This document shows, piece by piece, positions 36,384 to 44,935 of a stretch of DNA of 64,000 bases. The notes below the pieces were generated by a model. That model had not been told where the DNA came from, did no database searches, and saw nothing but the letters and a program-made list of their open reading frames with translations. A program made the translations under genes and the position numbers. How positions within the stretch are numbered: position 1 is the stretch's first letter; each line of letters opens with the position of its first letter. Source of the stretch: Nitrincola sp048264025 (GTDB taxonomy: Bacteria > Pseudomonadota > Gammaproteobacteria > Pseudomonadales > Balneatricaceae); the NCBI RefSeq assembly GCF_048264025.1, contig NZ_JBLXDN010000009.1, positions 84,910-148,909 of the forward strand, read 5' to 3'.

Positions 36384-37655
36384 TTGGAAGACGCGTCGAT
36401 AAGCTCTCTGCTGATTCTGCTTGGCTTTCTGATTATTTTATCAGCTTTCTTTTCCAGCTCAGAAACCTCAATGATGTCGTTGAACCGTTACCGGTTACGC
36501 CATCTAGTAAAAAAACACCATCGCGGTGCTATCAGAGCCAGTCAACTACTGGAACGCCCTGATCGCCTGATAGGCCTTATCCTGATCGGTAATAATTTTG
36601 TTAACATTCTCGCGTCAGCGATTGCCACGATTATTGCGGTCAAGCTCTGGGGAGATGCCGGTATTGCTATTGCTACCGGTGTGTTAACACTAGTGATTCT
36701 GATTTTTGCTGAGGTGACGCCAAAAACCCTGGCCGCCTTACACCCCGAGCGTATTGCTTTTCCGGCCAGCTTCATACTTCATCCGCTGTTGAAACTATTT
36801 TATCCGCTGGTCTGGCTGGTGGGTGCCATCACCAATAATCTGCTACGTGCCTTTGGCGTTAAACCCAATCAGCATGGTAACGATCATTTGAGTACGGAAG
36901 AGCTGCGCACCCTGGTACATGAAGCCGGGGCCCTGCTCCCCAAACGTAACCAGTCAATGCTACTCGGTGTGCTGGAGCTGGATGATGTCACCGTTAACGA
37001 CATCATGATCCCCCGCAATGAAGTGGAAGGCATAGATATGGACCAGACGCTTGAACAGATTCTGGAGCAGCTTTCCAACACCCTGCATACCCGCTTGCCG
37101 ATTTATCATGGCGATATCAATAAGGTTATTGGCCTGTTGCATATGCGCAAACTGGCTCAACTGATTCAACGCGGTGAAGTTACCAAAGAGGCTATTTTAC
37201 AAGTAGCCAGTGATCCCTATTTTGTGCCGGAAAGTACGCCGCTGCAGACTCAGCTACTCAATTTCCAACAGCAGAGTCGACGTATCGGTATCGTTGTCGA
37301 TGAATATGGTGATGTCGAAGGGATCGTCACGCTGGAAGATATACTCGAAGAGATCGTGGGTGAGCTGTCTGAAGAGAACAATGATCTGGTCGAAGATATT
37401 CATCCACAGGATGATGGCAGTTATTTCATCGATGGCGGCGCCTATGTCCGTGACATCAACCGGGCGCTCCACTGGCAACTGCCAACCGATGGCCCAAAAA
37501 CACTCAACGGCCTGATTACCGAAACCCTGGAATCACTGCCGGATGCTAACATCTGCCTGGTCATCGGCGAATACCGCGTAGAAACCCTGCAGATACAAGA
37601 CAAGTTTATCCAGACAGTGCGACTTATCCCTATCCGTAAGGATAAGCTGCGCTGA
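36384..37655 (+). CDS. CNNM/CorC-type membrane protein (HlyC/CorC family)
   Basis: 423 residues. N-terminal DUF21/CNNM domain with three to four helices ('LGFLIILSAFFSSSETSMMSLNRYR', abbreviated here, is diagnostic), then two CBS domains ('VNDIMIPRNEVEGID', 'RIGIVVDEYGDVEGIVTLEDI') and a C-terminal CorC_HlyC domain ('DGSYFIDGGAYVRDINR'). Homologues export Mg2+ or related ions. The start is a TTG; the next methionines lie inside the first helix, so TTG is the best choice. YpjD-CNNM next to ffh is the E. coli order (yfjD). Confidence 0.87.
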   Translation: MEDASISSLLILLGFLIILSAFFSSSETSMMSLNRYRLRHLVKKHHRGAIRASQLLERPDRLIGLILIGNNFVNILASAIATIIAVKLWGDAGIAIATGVLTLVILIFAEVTPKTLAALHPERIAFPASFILHPLLKLFYPLVWLVGAITNNLLRAFGVKPNQHGNDHLSTEELRTLVHEAGALLPKRNQSMLLGVLELDDVTVNDIMIPRNEVEGIDMDQTLEQILEQLSNTLHTRLPIYHGDINKVIGLLHMRKLAQLIQRGEVTKEAILQVASDPYFVPESTPLQTQLLNFQQQSRRIGIVVDEYGDVEGIVTLEDILEEIVGELSEENNDLVEDIHPQDDGSYFIDGGAYVRDINRALHWQLPTDGPKTLNGLITETLESLPDANICLVIGEYRVETLQIQDKFIQTVRLIPIRKDKLR

Positions 37656-38249
37656 TCAGCATAATCCCCGCTCCGGTCGGGTTGGCATAGTTAACGGCAT
37701 GTCAAACCCGATCGTCAGCAACTCACAGATAATATAAGCCGTCAGCCCCCAAATAAGCTCGCCTTCATAATGCCAGGAAGGTACATCCCAGACCTGATCT
37801 CCCACGACGATTTGATCCAGTTGCGGTGGACCCTGCTCAAGGAAAAAACGTACCGGCACTTTAAAAATACGTGCGATTTCTCCTGGATTCGCTTGCAAGG
37901 GTAAATGCTCCGGTATCACACCCACCCAAGGGGTGACCTGCAGATGATGTTTGGAAACCACCTGTCCCAATGGGCCGTATAACTCCACATCCTTTGCGCT
38001 GAGTCCAATCTCTTCATTGGCTTCACGCAGCGCCGTATAGGATAGAGAGGCATCGGATTCATCGCGCTTACCCCCAGGAAAACAGACTTCGCCCTTGTGT
38101 GTATTGAGATGAGATGCCCGGACTGTCAGAATCAGCTCTGGATGGTTTTCAGACCGGGTCACAGGTATCAGCACAGCCGCTTCCCGCCCTTTACGACGCA
38201 ATCGCCAGGGTTGATGGGCATTGATACGCTGAATGGCCTGAGTAAGCAT
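37656..38249 (-). CDS. nudL: CoA pyrophosphatase-type NUDIX hydrolase
   Basis: 197 residues. The NuCoA motif 'LTVRASHLNTHKGEVCFPGG' is followed directly by the NUDIX box 'GGKRDESDAS...LREANEEIGL'. Members cleave CoA into 3',5'-ADP and phosphopantetheine. It converges on the CNNM gene with no gap and is divergent from the second NUDIX gene. GGAGACACT precedes ATG. Confidence 0.85.
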   Translation of the reverse strand: MLTQAIQRINAHQPWRLRRKGREAAVLIPVTRSENHPELILTVRASHLNTHKGEVCFPGGKRDESDASLSYTALREANEEIGLSAKDVELYGPLGQVVSKHHLQVTPWVGVIPEHLPLQANPGEIARIFKVPVRFFLEQGPPQLDQIVVGDQVWDVPSWHYEGELIWGLTAYIICELLTIGFDMPLTMPTRPERGLC

Positions 38250-38349
38250 AGTGTCTCCTTATCCCGTTGATGATAACGCTAAAAAAACGGGTCGACTAGC
38301 CTATCTGCATCTGACTACAATGACGGGGAAGCAACAAGGAACCAGCCCA

Positions 38350-38922
38350 ATGAAATACTGTTCGAATTGTGGTGCGGCGGTTGAGCAAAAAATACCCGCG
38401 GGTGACAACCGTCACCGCTATGTATGTAACTGCTGCCATACCATCCATTACGAAAACCCCTGTATTATTGCAGGCTGTCTGCCGGTCTACCAGGACCAGG
38501 TATTATTGTGCAAACGCGCGATTGAGCCGCGCTATGGCCTCTGGACGCTGCCGGCCGGATTTATGGAAAATGGTGAATCCACCGAACAGGCGGCCTTACG
38601 TGAGACACTGGAAGAAGCCAATGCTCAGGTAATCATTCGCAGCCTCTACACCATGACATCCATTTTGCATGTTGATCAGGTGCAGATGATCTATCTGGCA
38701 GACATGCCGGAGCCTAGTTTCAGCATTAGTGATGAATCACTTGAGGTGGAGCTGTTCCGTGAAGACGAGATCCCCTGGGATGCGCTGGCCTTTCCGACGA
38801 TCACCAACGCATTGAAGTTTTATTTCAGTGACCGTAAAACCGGCCACTTCCCGCTGCGCCATCTGGCGATGAGCCGCAGCGACGAAGGCGAGCTATGTTG
38901 TGAGCTGGGCACCCATCAGTGA
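38350..38922 (+). CDS. NUDIX hydrolase with N-terminal zinc ribbon
   Basis: 190 residues from ATG 38350, with AAGGAA ahead; a longer frame back to 38251 is leader. The N-terminus 'YCSNCGAAV...YVCNCCHTIHYENP' is a four-Cys zinc ribbon as in NADH pyrophosphatase-like enzymes. The NUDIX box is 'GFMENGE...RETLEEANA', where the usual Gly is Asn. Substrate unknown, probably a nucleotide diphosphate derivative. Its last seven bases overlap the convergent V-ATPase A gene. Confidence 0.85.
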   Translation: MKYCSNCGAAVEQKIPAGDNRHRYVCNCCHTIHYENPCIIAGCLPVYQDQVLLCKRAIEPRYGLWTLPAGFMENGESTEQAALRETLEEANAQVIIRSLYTMTSILHVDQVQMIYLADMPEPSFSISDESLEVELFREDEIPWDALAFPTITNALKFYFSDRKTGHFPLRHLAMSRSDEGELCCELGTHQ

Positions 38923-40730
38923 GGTTTACCCAGCGCTTCTATTTCCTGCCAGTAACGCTGATATTCAGGGCTATCCTGGCGGGTGTAGTTAAGGTTACGG
39001 AACAAACTGGTCAGATGCACAAAATGTTTGCGCGCCAGCTCTTTTGTAGTCAGCGCTGGCAGATTTTCCAGGCTGCGAGTCAGTAGACGAAACAGATCTC
39101 GCTGCCGGGCAATCGGCACCGAAATATCCACAGCATCAAAGGCATCCTGCTGCAAATACACCTGATCAAGACACTGTGACTTCTGCCAGAGAAGATAATC
39201 CTCCAGCGTTACGCCCTCCTCACCGGTCACCTGCATCATCTGCTGTACTTCTTCACCCTTTCTCAGCAATAACAGCATTTCACGCACCTGAGGTACCCAG
39301 TCTTTGTCCATATGCTCGGCAAACCAGGTTTCCAGCTGTTCCAGATAGCGAGACCAGGAGATCAGCGGATCCACGGCTGGATAGGCGCGTTTATAGGCCC
39401 GGTCAGCACTCAATCCCAGGAAGGTTTTCACCGTGCGCAGGGTTGATTGGGTCACCGGTTCTTCAAAGTTACCACCCGCCGGGGATACCGTACCAATCAA
39501 TGTCAGGCTACCCATCGAACCATCATTGGTACGTATCAGACCGGCTCGCTCATACAGTGCGCGCACGGCTGAGTCCAAATAAGCCGGAAAAGCTTCTTCG
39601 CCTGGTATTTCTTCCAGACGCCCGGACGTTTCGCGCATGGCCTGCGCCCAGCGCGAAGTCGAGTCAGCGATGAGCAACACGTTATAACCCATCTGACGGT
39701 AGTACTCACTGATAGTGATGCCGGTATAGATGGACGCTTCACGCGCGGCCACCGGCATGGACGAGGTGTTACAGATGATCACCGTGCGATCCATCAAGGT
39801 GCCGCCTTTAGGGTCCGGTGTTTTCGGAAATTCAGTGATGGTTTCCACCACTTCACCAGCACGCTCACCACAGGCTACGATAATCACAATATCGACATCT
39901 GAATAGCGAGAAATCAAACTTTGCAGTACCGTTTTCCCTGCCCCGAAAGGACCAGGTATGCAGGCAGTACCGCCTTTCGCTACCGGGAAAAAGGTATCAA
40001 TCAAACGGATAGTCGTCAGCATCGGCTCATGCGGGTACATCCGCTCACTGTAACCGGCTCGCAGCAGATCACGATTCACTGGCACACGTACTGGCCAGAA
40101 CTGCTGCATGCACACTTCGTGCTCCTGCCCCTGTTGATCCCGCAGGCGCACCACTGGTGTAGTGACGGTAAAACTACCCTCCTGAACCCAGGTGACTTCA
40201 GCCTCACCGCGCAAGTTGAAGGGCACCATAATCTTATGGTTAAAGCGTCGCTCCTGCACTTTGCCAAGCACATCGCCCGCTTTGACCCGCGAACCGATTT
40301 TGACCAAGGGCTGAAAAGCCCAGTGCTGCTGCTGATCAATACCATCAACATCCAGACCCCGCGGCAAAAAGAAGCCGTGCTGGCCGGCAATCAGCTCCAG
40401 CGGATTCTGCAAGCCATCATAGATTTGTCCCAGCAACCCTGGACCCAGCGCTACTGAGAGCAGTCGGCTGCTTTGCACCACCACATCACCGATTGAGACA
40501 CCGCGGGTATTTTCAAATACCTGCACATCCGCTTCACCATGACGGACACGCAATACCTCCGCCTGCAAACGCTCCTGACGACCATCGGCCGGCAGACGCG
40601 CAGGACAGATGTACACCACCTCATTTTTGACCAGCGCAAAAAACTCACCTTCATCGTCTTTCATCAGGCGAATGGTGACTATATCATCGCGCACACCCGC
40701 GACACGCGCGGTTACCGGTGTTGCATTCAT
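38916..40730 (-). CDS. atpA: V/A-type ATPase catalytic subunit A
   Basis: 604 residues. P-loop GPFGAGKT at residues 260-267, the A-type 'non-homologous' insert in front of it ('GEAEVTWVQEGSFTV' area), catalytic glutamate region 'VACGERAGEVVE', and 'ADSTSRWAQAMRE'. This subunit hydrolyses or makes ATP in the V1/A1 head with subunit B. It is the last gene of its operon here, unlike the usual A-B pairing. Its ATG overlaps the DUF2764 gene by four bases. Confidence 0.96.
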   Translation of the reverse strand: MNATPVTARVAGVRDDIVTIRLMKDDEGEFFALVKNEVVYICPARLPADGRQERLQAEVLRVRHGEADVQVFENTRGVSIGDVVVQSSRLLSVALGPGLLGQIYDGLQNPLELIAGQHGFFLPRGLDVDGIDQQQHWAFQPLVKIGSRVKAGDVLGKVQERRFNHKIMVPFNLRGEAEVTWVQEGSFTVTTPVVRLRDQQGQEHEVCMQQFWPVRVPVNRDLLRAGYSERMYPHEPMLTTIRLIDTFFPVAKGGTACIPGPFGAGKTVLQSLISRYSDVDIVIIVACGERAGEVVETITEFPKTPDPKGGTLMDRTVIICNTSSMPVAAREASIYTGITISEYYRQMGYNVLLIADSTSRWAQAMRETSGRLEEIPGEEAFPAYLDSAVRALYERAGLIRTNDGSMGSLTLIGTVSPAGGNFEEPVTQSTLRTVKTFLGLSADRAYKRAYPAVDPLISWSRYLEQLETWFAEHMDKDWVPQVREMLLLLRKGEEVQQMMQVTGEEGVTLEDYLLWQKSQCLDQVYLQQDAFDAVDISVPIARQRDLFRLLTRSLENLPALTTKELARKHFVHLTSLFRNLNYTRQDSPEYQRYWQEIEALGKPH

Positions 40731-41431
40731 GTGTTAAATTCCTCAAACATCTGCTCTAGCTGCTGTTGAATACCACTGCTTTGCATTAGCTCACCACTCA
40801 GACCTTCAAAGGCAGTCAGAGCCGTATCAGCATCACCACTCAAACGCCGTTCAGCCAGCCCCCAGCGCAGCACAAAACAGATCACAGTTTCCAGGGTGAA
40901 GTGGTGACTACGCTCCGTAGCCAAAAGGTTCTGCCACAGATACTGATCCATACGATTCTGCAGATCACCGGTGCGGCCCTGCTCAAACAACAGCCCCAAC
41001 TCTTCCAGATAATCGACTTGTGTTTCCAGACCAAAAAAAGGTTCCTGCCAGTGACGGCGAATCCAGGGTGTCCAGCGTCCAAACCCCTGAAAATGCTCTG
41101 CCGAGGTTTCCGGACGGCGCCGGTAACGCAGTGCCGCCAACAAAGTCTGCATTTCCAGGCGTAAACCCAGGCATGCTCGCAAGGCCTCGGACGGAAAACT
41201 GTCCAATTGCTGTTGCCAGCGCATCGCCCGATCGCGATCAGGTAGTGATGTATCACCTTTGGCAACCGGATGATAGAGTTGCTCAGCCAAACGCAGTAGT
41301 TGCCAATCGGCATCACTGAGCAAGCTCAGTCGCTTTTCCAGCGCAATGCGAGACAACGGTAACTGGGTGCACTTCTCCATCTGCTCATGCAGCCAGGGCA
41401 GAGCAACCACCAGGGTGTAATAGTCCGCCAC
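40727..41431 (-). CDS. V-ATPase operon accessory protein (DUF2764)
   Basis: 234 residues, mostly helical, with no membrane segment. 'YYTLVVALPWL' at the start and a leucine-rich helical body fit the DUF2764 proteins that sit between subunit E and subunit A in chlamydial, spirochaete and Bacteroides V-ATPase operons. It might replace the central-stalk/collar subunit C, which is not encoded here; that is inference. The start is GTG, overlapping the subunit E stop by one base. Confidence 0.78.
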   Translation of the reverse strand: MADYYTLVVALPWLHEQMEKCTQLPLSRIALEKRLSLLSDADWQLLRLAEQLYHPVAKGDTSLPDRDRAMRWQQQLDSFPSEALRACLGLRLEMQTLLAALRYRRRPETSAEHFQGFGRWTPWIRRHWQEPFFGLETQVDYLEELGLLFEQGRTGDLQNRMDQYLWQNLLATERSHHFTLETVICFVLRWGLAERRLSGDADTALTAFEGLSGELMQSSGIQQQLEQMFEEFNT

Positions 41432-42111
41432 TAGCGGATAACTCCTTCCAACAAGGCACGAAAACGCGGTTGCAGGTGTTTGAGCAACACTTGTGCTATC
41501 GCCACTTCAGTCAGGTCAATCTCAACATCTTTACCGCTCAAACGTATACGCAGTCCGCGACCAGCATGGGTATCAAAACTGATGCCATCGCGCAGCAATT
41601 CGGCCGATAAGGACTGCACAAACTGACTTAAACGCCCCTGACGGTATTCATGTGCATTGCGGCGCAACTCATCCAGGCCGATAAACTCATCCGGCAGCAT
41701 CACTTCCACACTGTGACCGTCCAGATGCGACTGATCCCGCACCTTGCCCACCAATTCAAGTATCAGCCGGCGCATAAATTCGGCATTGTCCATCTGTTGC
41801 TCAACCAGGCGCTCTACCTGATCAGCAAAGCTTAGCGCCATGCTCTCTTTCAATTCCAACAGCAGATCACGCGCGGCCATTTTCAGAGCGTCTTCACCGG
41901 CCTTACGCGTCTGCTCAGCATCACGCTGCGCTGTCTGACGAATGGTGTCGGCATCATGGCGCGCTTCATCAAGCAACTGAGCGGCTTTCTGACGCGCCTC
42001 TTGCAGCAGTTGATCAGCTTCTGTACGCCCTTTCTGTACGCCTTGATCGCGCAACTGTTCGATCAGTGCTTCGACCCCATAGGAGGGATGGTGTTTTTCC
42101 TGCTGATTCAT
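41431..42111 (-). CDS. atpE: V/A-type ATPase peripheral stalk subunit E
   Basis: 226 residues. The first 80 residues are a long charged helix rich in Gln/Ala/Glu/Arg ('ADQLLQEARQKAAQLLDEAR'), typical of the coiled-coil stalk. A mixed alpha/beta C-terminal domain follows ('RGLRIRLSGKDVEIDLTEVA'). It holds the A/B head still against the membrane part. It starts nine bases after the K stop. Confidence 0.88.
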   Translation of the reverse strand: MNQQEKHHPSYGVEALIEQLRDQGVQKGRTEADQLLQEARQKAAQLLDEARHDADTIRQTAQRDAEQTRKAGEDALKMAARDLLLELKESMALSFADQVERLVEQQMDNAEFMRRLILELVGKVRDQSHLDGHSVEVMLPDEFIGLDELRRNAHEYRQGRLSQFVQSLSAELLRDGISFDTHAGRGLRIRLSGKDVEIDLTEVAIAQVLLKHLQPRFRALLEGVIR

Positions 42112-42120
42112 ATGTCACTC

Positions 42121-42567
42121 CTAAGCAGGAACACCTGCACTGATAACCAAGGCAAAGATAAAGGCAAATACCGCAAAGCCTTCGACAATCGCTGCCGGTG
42201 CCAGTGACATCCCGAATATTTCCGGACGAATTTTGGAGACATTGATTGCCGATGCGCAGCTACGCCCCTGGTAAATCGCACTGAACATCAGTGCCAGGCC
42301 ACATAGTAAACCGATACCCGCCAGCCCCGCTGCATTTTCCGGGGTGACGTCACGATTCAGCGCAAACATCACCACGATGCCATAAATAGACTGGGAGGAC
42401 GGCATGGCTGAAATACCGATATAACGACCGTGTCCGGTTTCGGTTTCCAGCAGTGCCCCCACAGCCGCCTGACCTGCCAGTGAACAGCCGATCATACTGC
42501 CTATCGCGCCCAACGCCATCGGGCCATAAAGCCCAGCCCAACCCAGGGCCATAATCAGGTTGTCCAA
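42121..42567 (-). CDS. atpK: V/A-type ATPase rotor ring subunit K (double hairpin, Na+-type)
   Basis: 148 residues with four hydrophobic helices (two hairpins), twice the size of an F-type subunit c. Ion-site residues: S58, Q59 and Y62 in helix 2 ('MPSSQSIYG'), Q100 in helix 3 ('IYQGRSC') and the essential E129 in helix 4 ('AIVEGFA'). These correspond to T64, Q65, Y68, Q110 and E139 of Enterococcus hirae NtpK, the known Na+ ligands, with Ser for Thr. Na+ coupling is therefore likely. Its start overlaps the subunit I stop by 13 bases. Confidence 0.94.
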   Translation of the reverse strand: MDNLIMALGWAGLYGPMALGAIGSMIGCSLAGQAAVGALLETETGHGRYIGISAMPSSQSIYGIVVMFALNRDVTPENAAGLAGIGLLCGLALMFSAIYQGRSCASAINVSKIRPEIFGMSLAPAAIVEGFAVFAFIFALVISAGVPA

Positions 42568-44333
42568 GGTGTAACCTCCTGTTTCGAGAAAGGCCGGAAG
42601 GCATAGCCTTCATCTGCCAGACTCCAGTTATAAAATTCAATAAGATTCAGACGCAGTCCGTGAATCACTCCACTGACCACGGTCAGGACAAAGTTCAGCA
42701 TGTGCCCGGCTAACAAGATCAAAACTTTGAGGAACATGCCGATACCTGGCAAAGCCATCGCCACATCGGTAGACAGCTGATTGAAGGTGATCGCCAGGGA
42801 TGCGCTGGCCAACCCCAGTGCAAACAGGCGCAGGTAGCTCAACACATCACCAAACATTTTGGTGATATTGGTCAATGCCAGGGTACCCTGCAGCAAACCA
42901 CGCAACTGCCAGCGTTCCTCCTGACCACTCATGCCTAACACCAGCAACAGGCCAAGGGCAAACACCAGCCAATGCAGCAGATGAAAGCCCTGCAGCCAAC
43001 CCAGTAAGGCCGACAGTACCGCCAGCGCCCAACCTACCGATGCCCAGGCCTGCAATGACTGACGCCGAACCCAGGCCATCATCAGATTGGCCAATAGCAG
43101 GTGCAATGCACCAATACCAATGGATAGCCGCATCATGTAATCAAAGTCATTAATATCAATGACTTTTAACTGCTGTAACCAATCAAAAGGGGCTGGAGCA
43201 CCGAAATAGCTGCCTACAGCCACACCCCAGACAAAGCTGGCAACACTCAGCGTCAGCCCGAGCGAACGTAGCCGACGCTGAGTTCGAGTAGCCTGCATCG
43301 ATTTCCAGTAATAGGCCAGAATAGCCCCCAGCAACAGCGCATAACCCGCATCCGACATAATGATGGCAAAAAAGCCGGTGAAGGAGAAAAACACCACTCT
43401 GGACGGGTCCCAGCTACGGTATCCCGGGGTCTGAAAAAAGCTGACCACTTCCTGACCACCGCCCAATTGCTCGGTATTCTCCAGCAAGGTCGGGGGAACT
43501 TCCTCTCGCTCAGGCTCTTCAATCAACAACACCAATCCCTGACTCTCAGCAAAGGCCTGCAGATCTTCCAGATGCGACTCAGCCACCCAGCCTTGTAACG
43601 CAAAAATCTCCCCGCAGTCGAGGGTCTGATCAGCCACCTCAGATAGAAATGCACTGTCCTGCGTATCAGCCACACAGCGCTGCAGTTGATAGATCCAGCG
43701 AGTCAGCGCTTCACGCTCAGCTTCGGTTGATTCCAGCTCTATCTCGATGTCCTCGAGATCCTGCTCCAACTGACTCAGGGGAACCTTACCAGTCAAGGTC
43801 CGAGCCACCGGCATACGGTTAGCATCCGGCTCCTGCTCTGACACTACCACGATATAGGCATGGCGGTTGTCCCGGTGAACACAATGCCAGATTAATCCAG
43901 AGCGCTCGACCTGATGCATTTGAAAGTTTGGCACCAGATAGAACCAAAGTTTTTGATGCGCCAACGCATCGGGCTCAGGAAAGCTAAAATCGCCCCAAGG
44001 GGTTAGATCTGCAATACGCTTTTCCAGAAAATCGCGACGTGCCATCAGCTCCAGACGCCGGGTACGGCTAAGGTCAATACGATCCAGCATTTCAACCAGG
44101 CTGAACTGGCGTGTTCGCACTACCTGACGGCGCTTTTCACGGCAGCTCAACAAATACTGCAATGCCCGCTTAAGGCGCTCGGGATTCACACTGTCTTCCG
44201 CTTGCACCTTCTGCTGAGGGTCCTGCAACGGAATCACGTGCATTAGTCCCAGCGCTTGCAAGGCATCCAGAAGTTGCAGTTTTTCTTCAGTCAGACCAAT
44301 CAAAGCGGCCTTTTTCAGCTGCAGAATACTCAT
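42555..44333 (-). CDS. atpI: V/A-type ATPase membrane subunit I (a)
   Basis: 592 residues: a soluble N-terminal half with long helices (to about residue 300) and a membrane half with seven to eight helices, including 'GFFAIIMSDAGYALLLG' and 'FGDVLSYLRLFALGLASASL', which carries the conserved stator arginine (R in 'YLRLFALG'). It forms the ion half-channels with ring K. It is smaller than most archaeal I subunits, as usual in bacterial minimal operons. Start overlaps the D stop as ATGA. Confidence 0.93.
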   Translation of the reverse strand: MSILQLKKAALIGLTEEKLQLLDALQALGLMHVIPLQDPQQKVQAEDSVNPERLKRALQYLLSCREKRRQVVRTRQFSLVEMLDRIDLSRTRRLELMARRDFLEKRIADLTPWGDFSFPEPDALAHQKLWFYLVPNFQMHQVERSGLIWHCVHRDNRHAYIVVVSEQEPDANRMPVARTLTGKVPLSQLEQDLEDIEIELESTEAEREALTRWIYQLQRCVADTQDSAFLSEVADQTLDCGEIFALQGWVAESHLEDLQAFAESQGLVLLIEEPEREEVPPTLLENTEQLGGGQEVVSFFQTPGYRSWDPSRVVFFSFTGFFAIIMSDAGYALLLGAILAYYWKSMQATRTQRRLRSLGLTLSVASFVWGVAVGSYFGAPAPFDWLQQLKVIDINDFDYMMRLSIGIGALHLLLANLMMAWVRRQSLQAWASVGWALAVLSALLGWLQGFHLLHWLVFALGLLLVLGMSGQEERWQLRGLLQGTLALTNITKMFGDVLSYLRLFALGLASASLAITFNQLSTDVAMALPGIGMFLKVLILLAGHMLNFVLTVVSGVIHGLRLNLIEFYNWSLADEGYAFRPFSKQEVTPWTT

Positions 44334-44932
44334 GAGGGCAGCGCCTGACGTTTATTCTTGGCAATTTTTGCGCGTACAACACCGGCACGCTCAGCATCGG
44401 CCAGCGCAATGCGGATCTTACGAATATTAGTCTGAGCCTTAGGAATCAACACCTTATCGAAAAGATTCAGGCGTTGCGTAGTTTTCTGCAGGCCTTTATT
44501 CAGTAATTCCAGGCGCTTATTTAGTACCTGACGGCGGGTTTTGATCTCCACCACCTGCTGTAACTGTGATGCCAGCTTATCTAGCCAATGCTCCGTACCT
44601 AAACAGGAATAGGGGTTAATCACCAGCTCCAGCGAACGCAGTTCCGGTAAACGTATACCCACCAGATTCACTTCCACCAGCTCTATGTGTTTGATCCGAA
44701 CCAACTCATCGGCACGCCCTTGATAGTTACTCAGCATACGCAGTTGCTGCTTAACGCGTGCTTCCACATCAATAAGCTCCTGGTCATGCTCCAGCAACTT
44801 TTGTTGTGCTGTCACCCGGGCTGCAAGCAGTTGTTTACGCTTCAAATCCAAAGCCGGTACAAATTTCTGGTAGGCTTTGACCTTGCGCCCTTCCTTGTTC
44901 AGGGTACTTTTATTCAGCGCCAGCCGACCCAT
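44330..44932 (-). CDS. atpD: V/A-type ATPase central shaft subunit D
   Basis: 200 residues, highly basic and helical: 'LALNKSTLNKEGRKVKAY' at the start, 'LDLKRKQLLAAR' and a C-terminal helix ending 'RAGVVRAKIAKNKRQ'. These are the two coiled-coil helices of the rotor shaft that turns inside the A3B3 head. It lies three bases after subunit B. Confidence 0.9.
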   Translation of the reverse strand: MGRLALNKSTLNKEGRKVKAYQKFVPALDLKRKQLLAARVTAQQKLLEHDQELIDVEARVKQQLRMLSNYQGRADELVRIKHIELVEVNLVGIRLPELRSLELVINPYSCLGTEHWLDKLASQLQQVVEIKTRRQVLNKRLELLNKGLQKTTQRLNLFDKVLIPKAQTNIRKIRIALADAERAGVVRAKIAKNKRQALPS

Positions 44933-44935
44933 GAT

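Noticed and set aside
38577..38640. NUDIX box with Asn for the conserved Gly (EEAN), possible dead enzyme
   Set aside because: The metal-binding glutamates are all present and this change occurs in related zinc-ribbon NUDIX proteins as I remember them.
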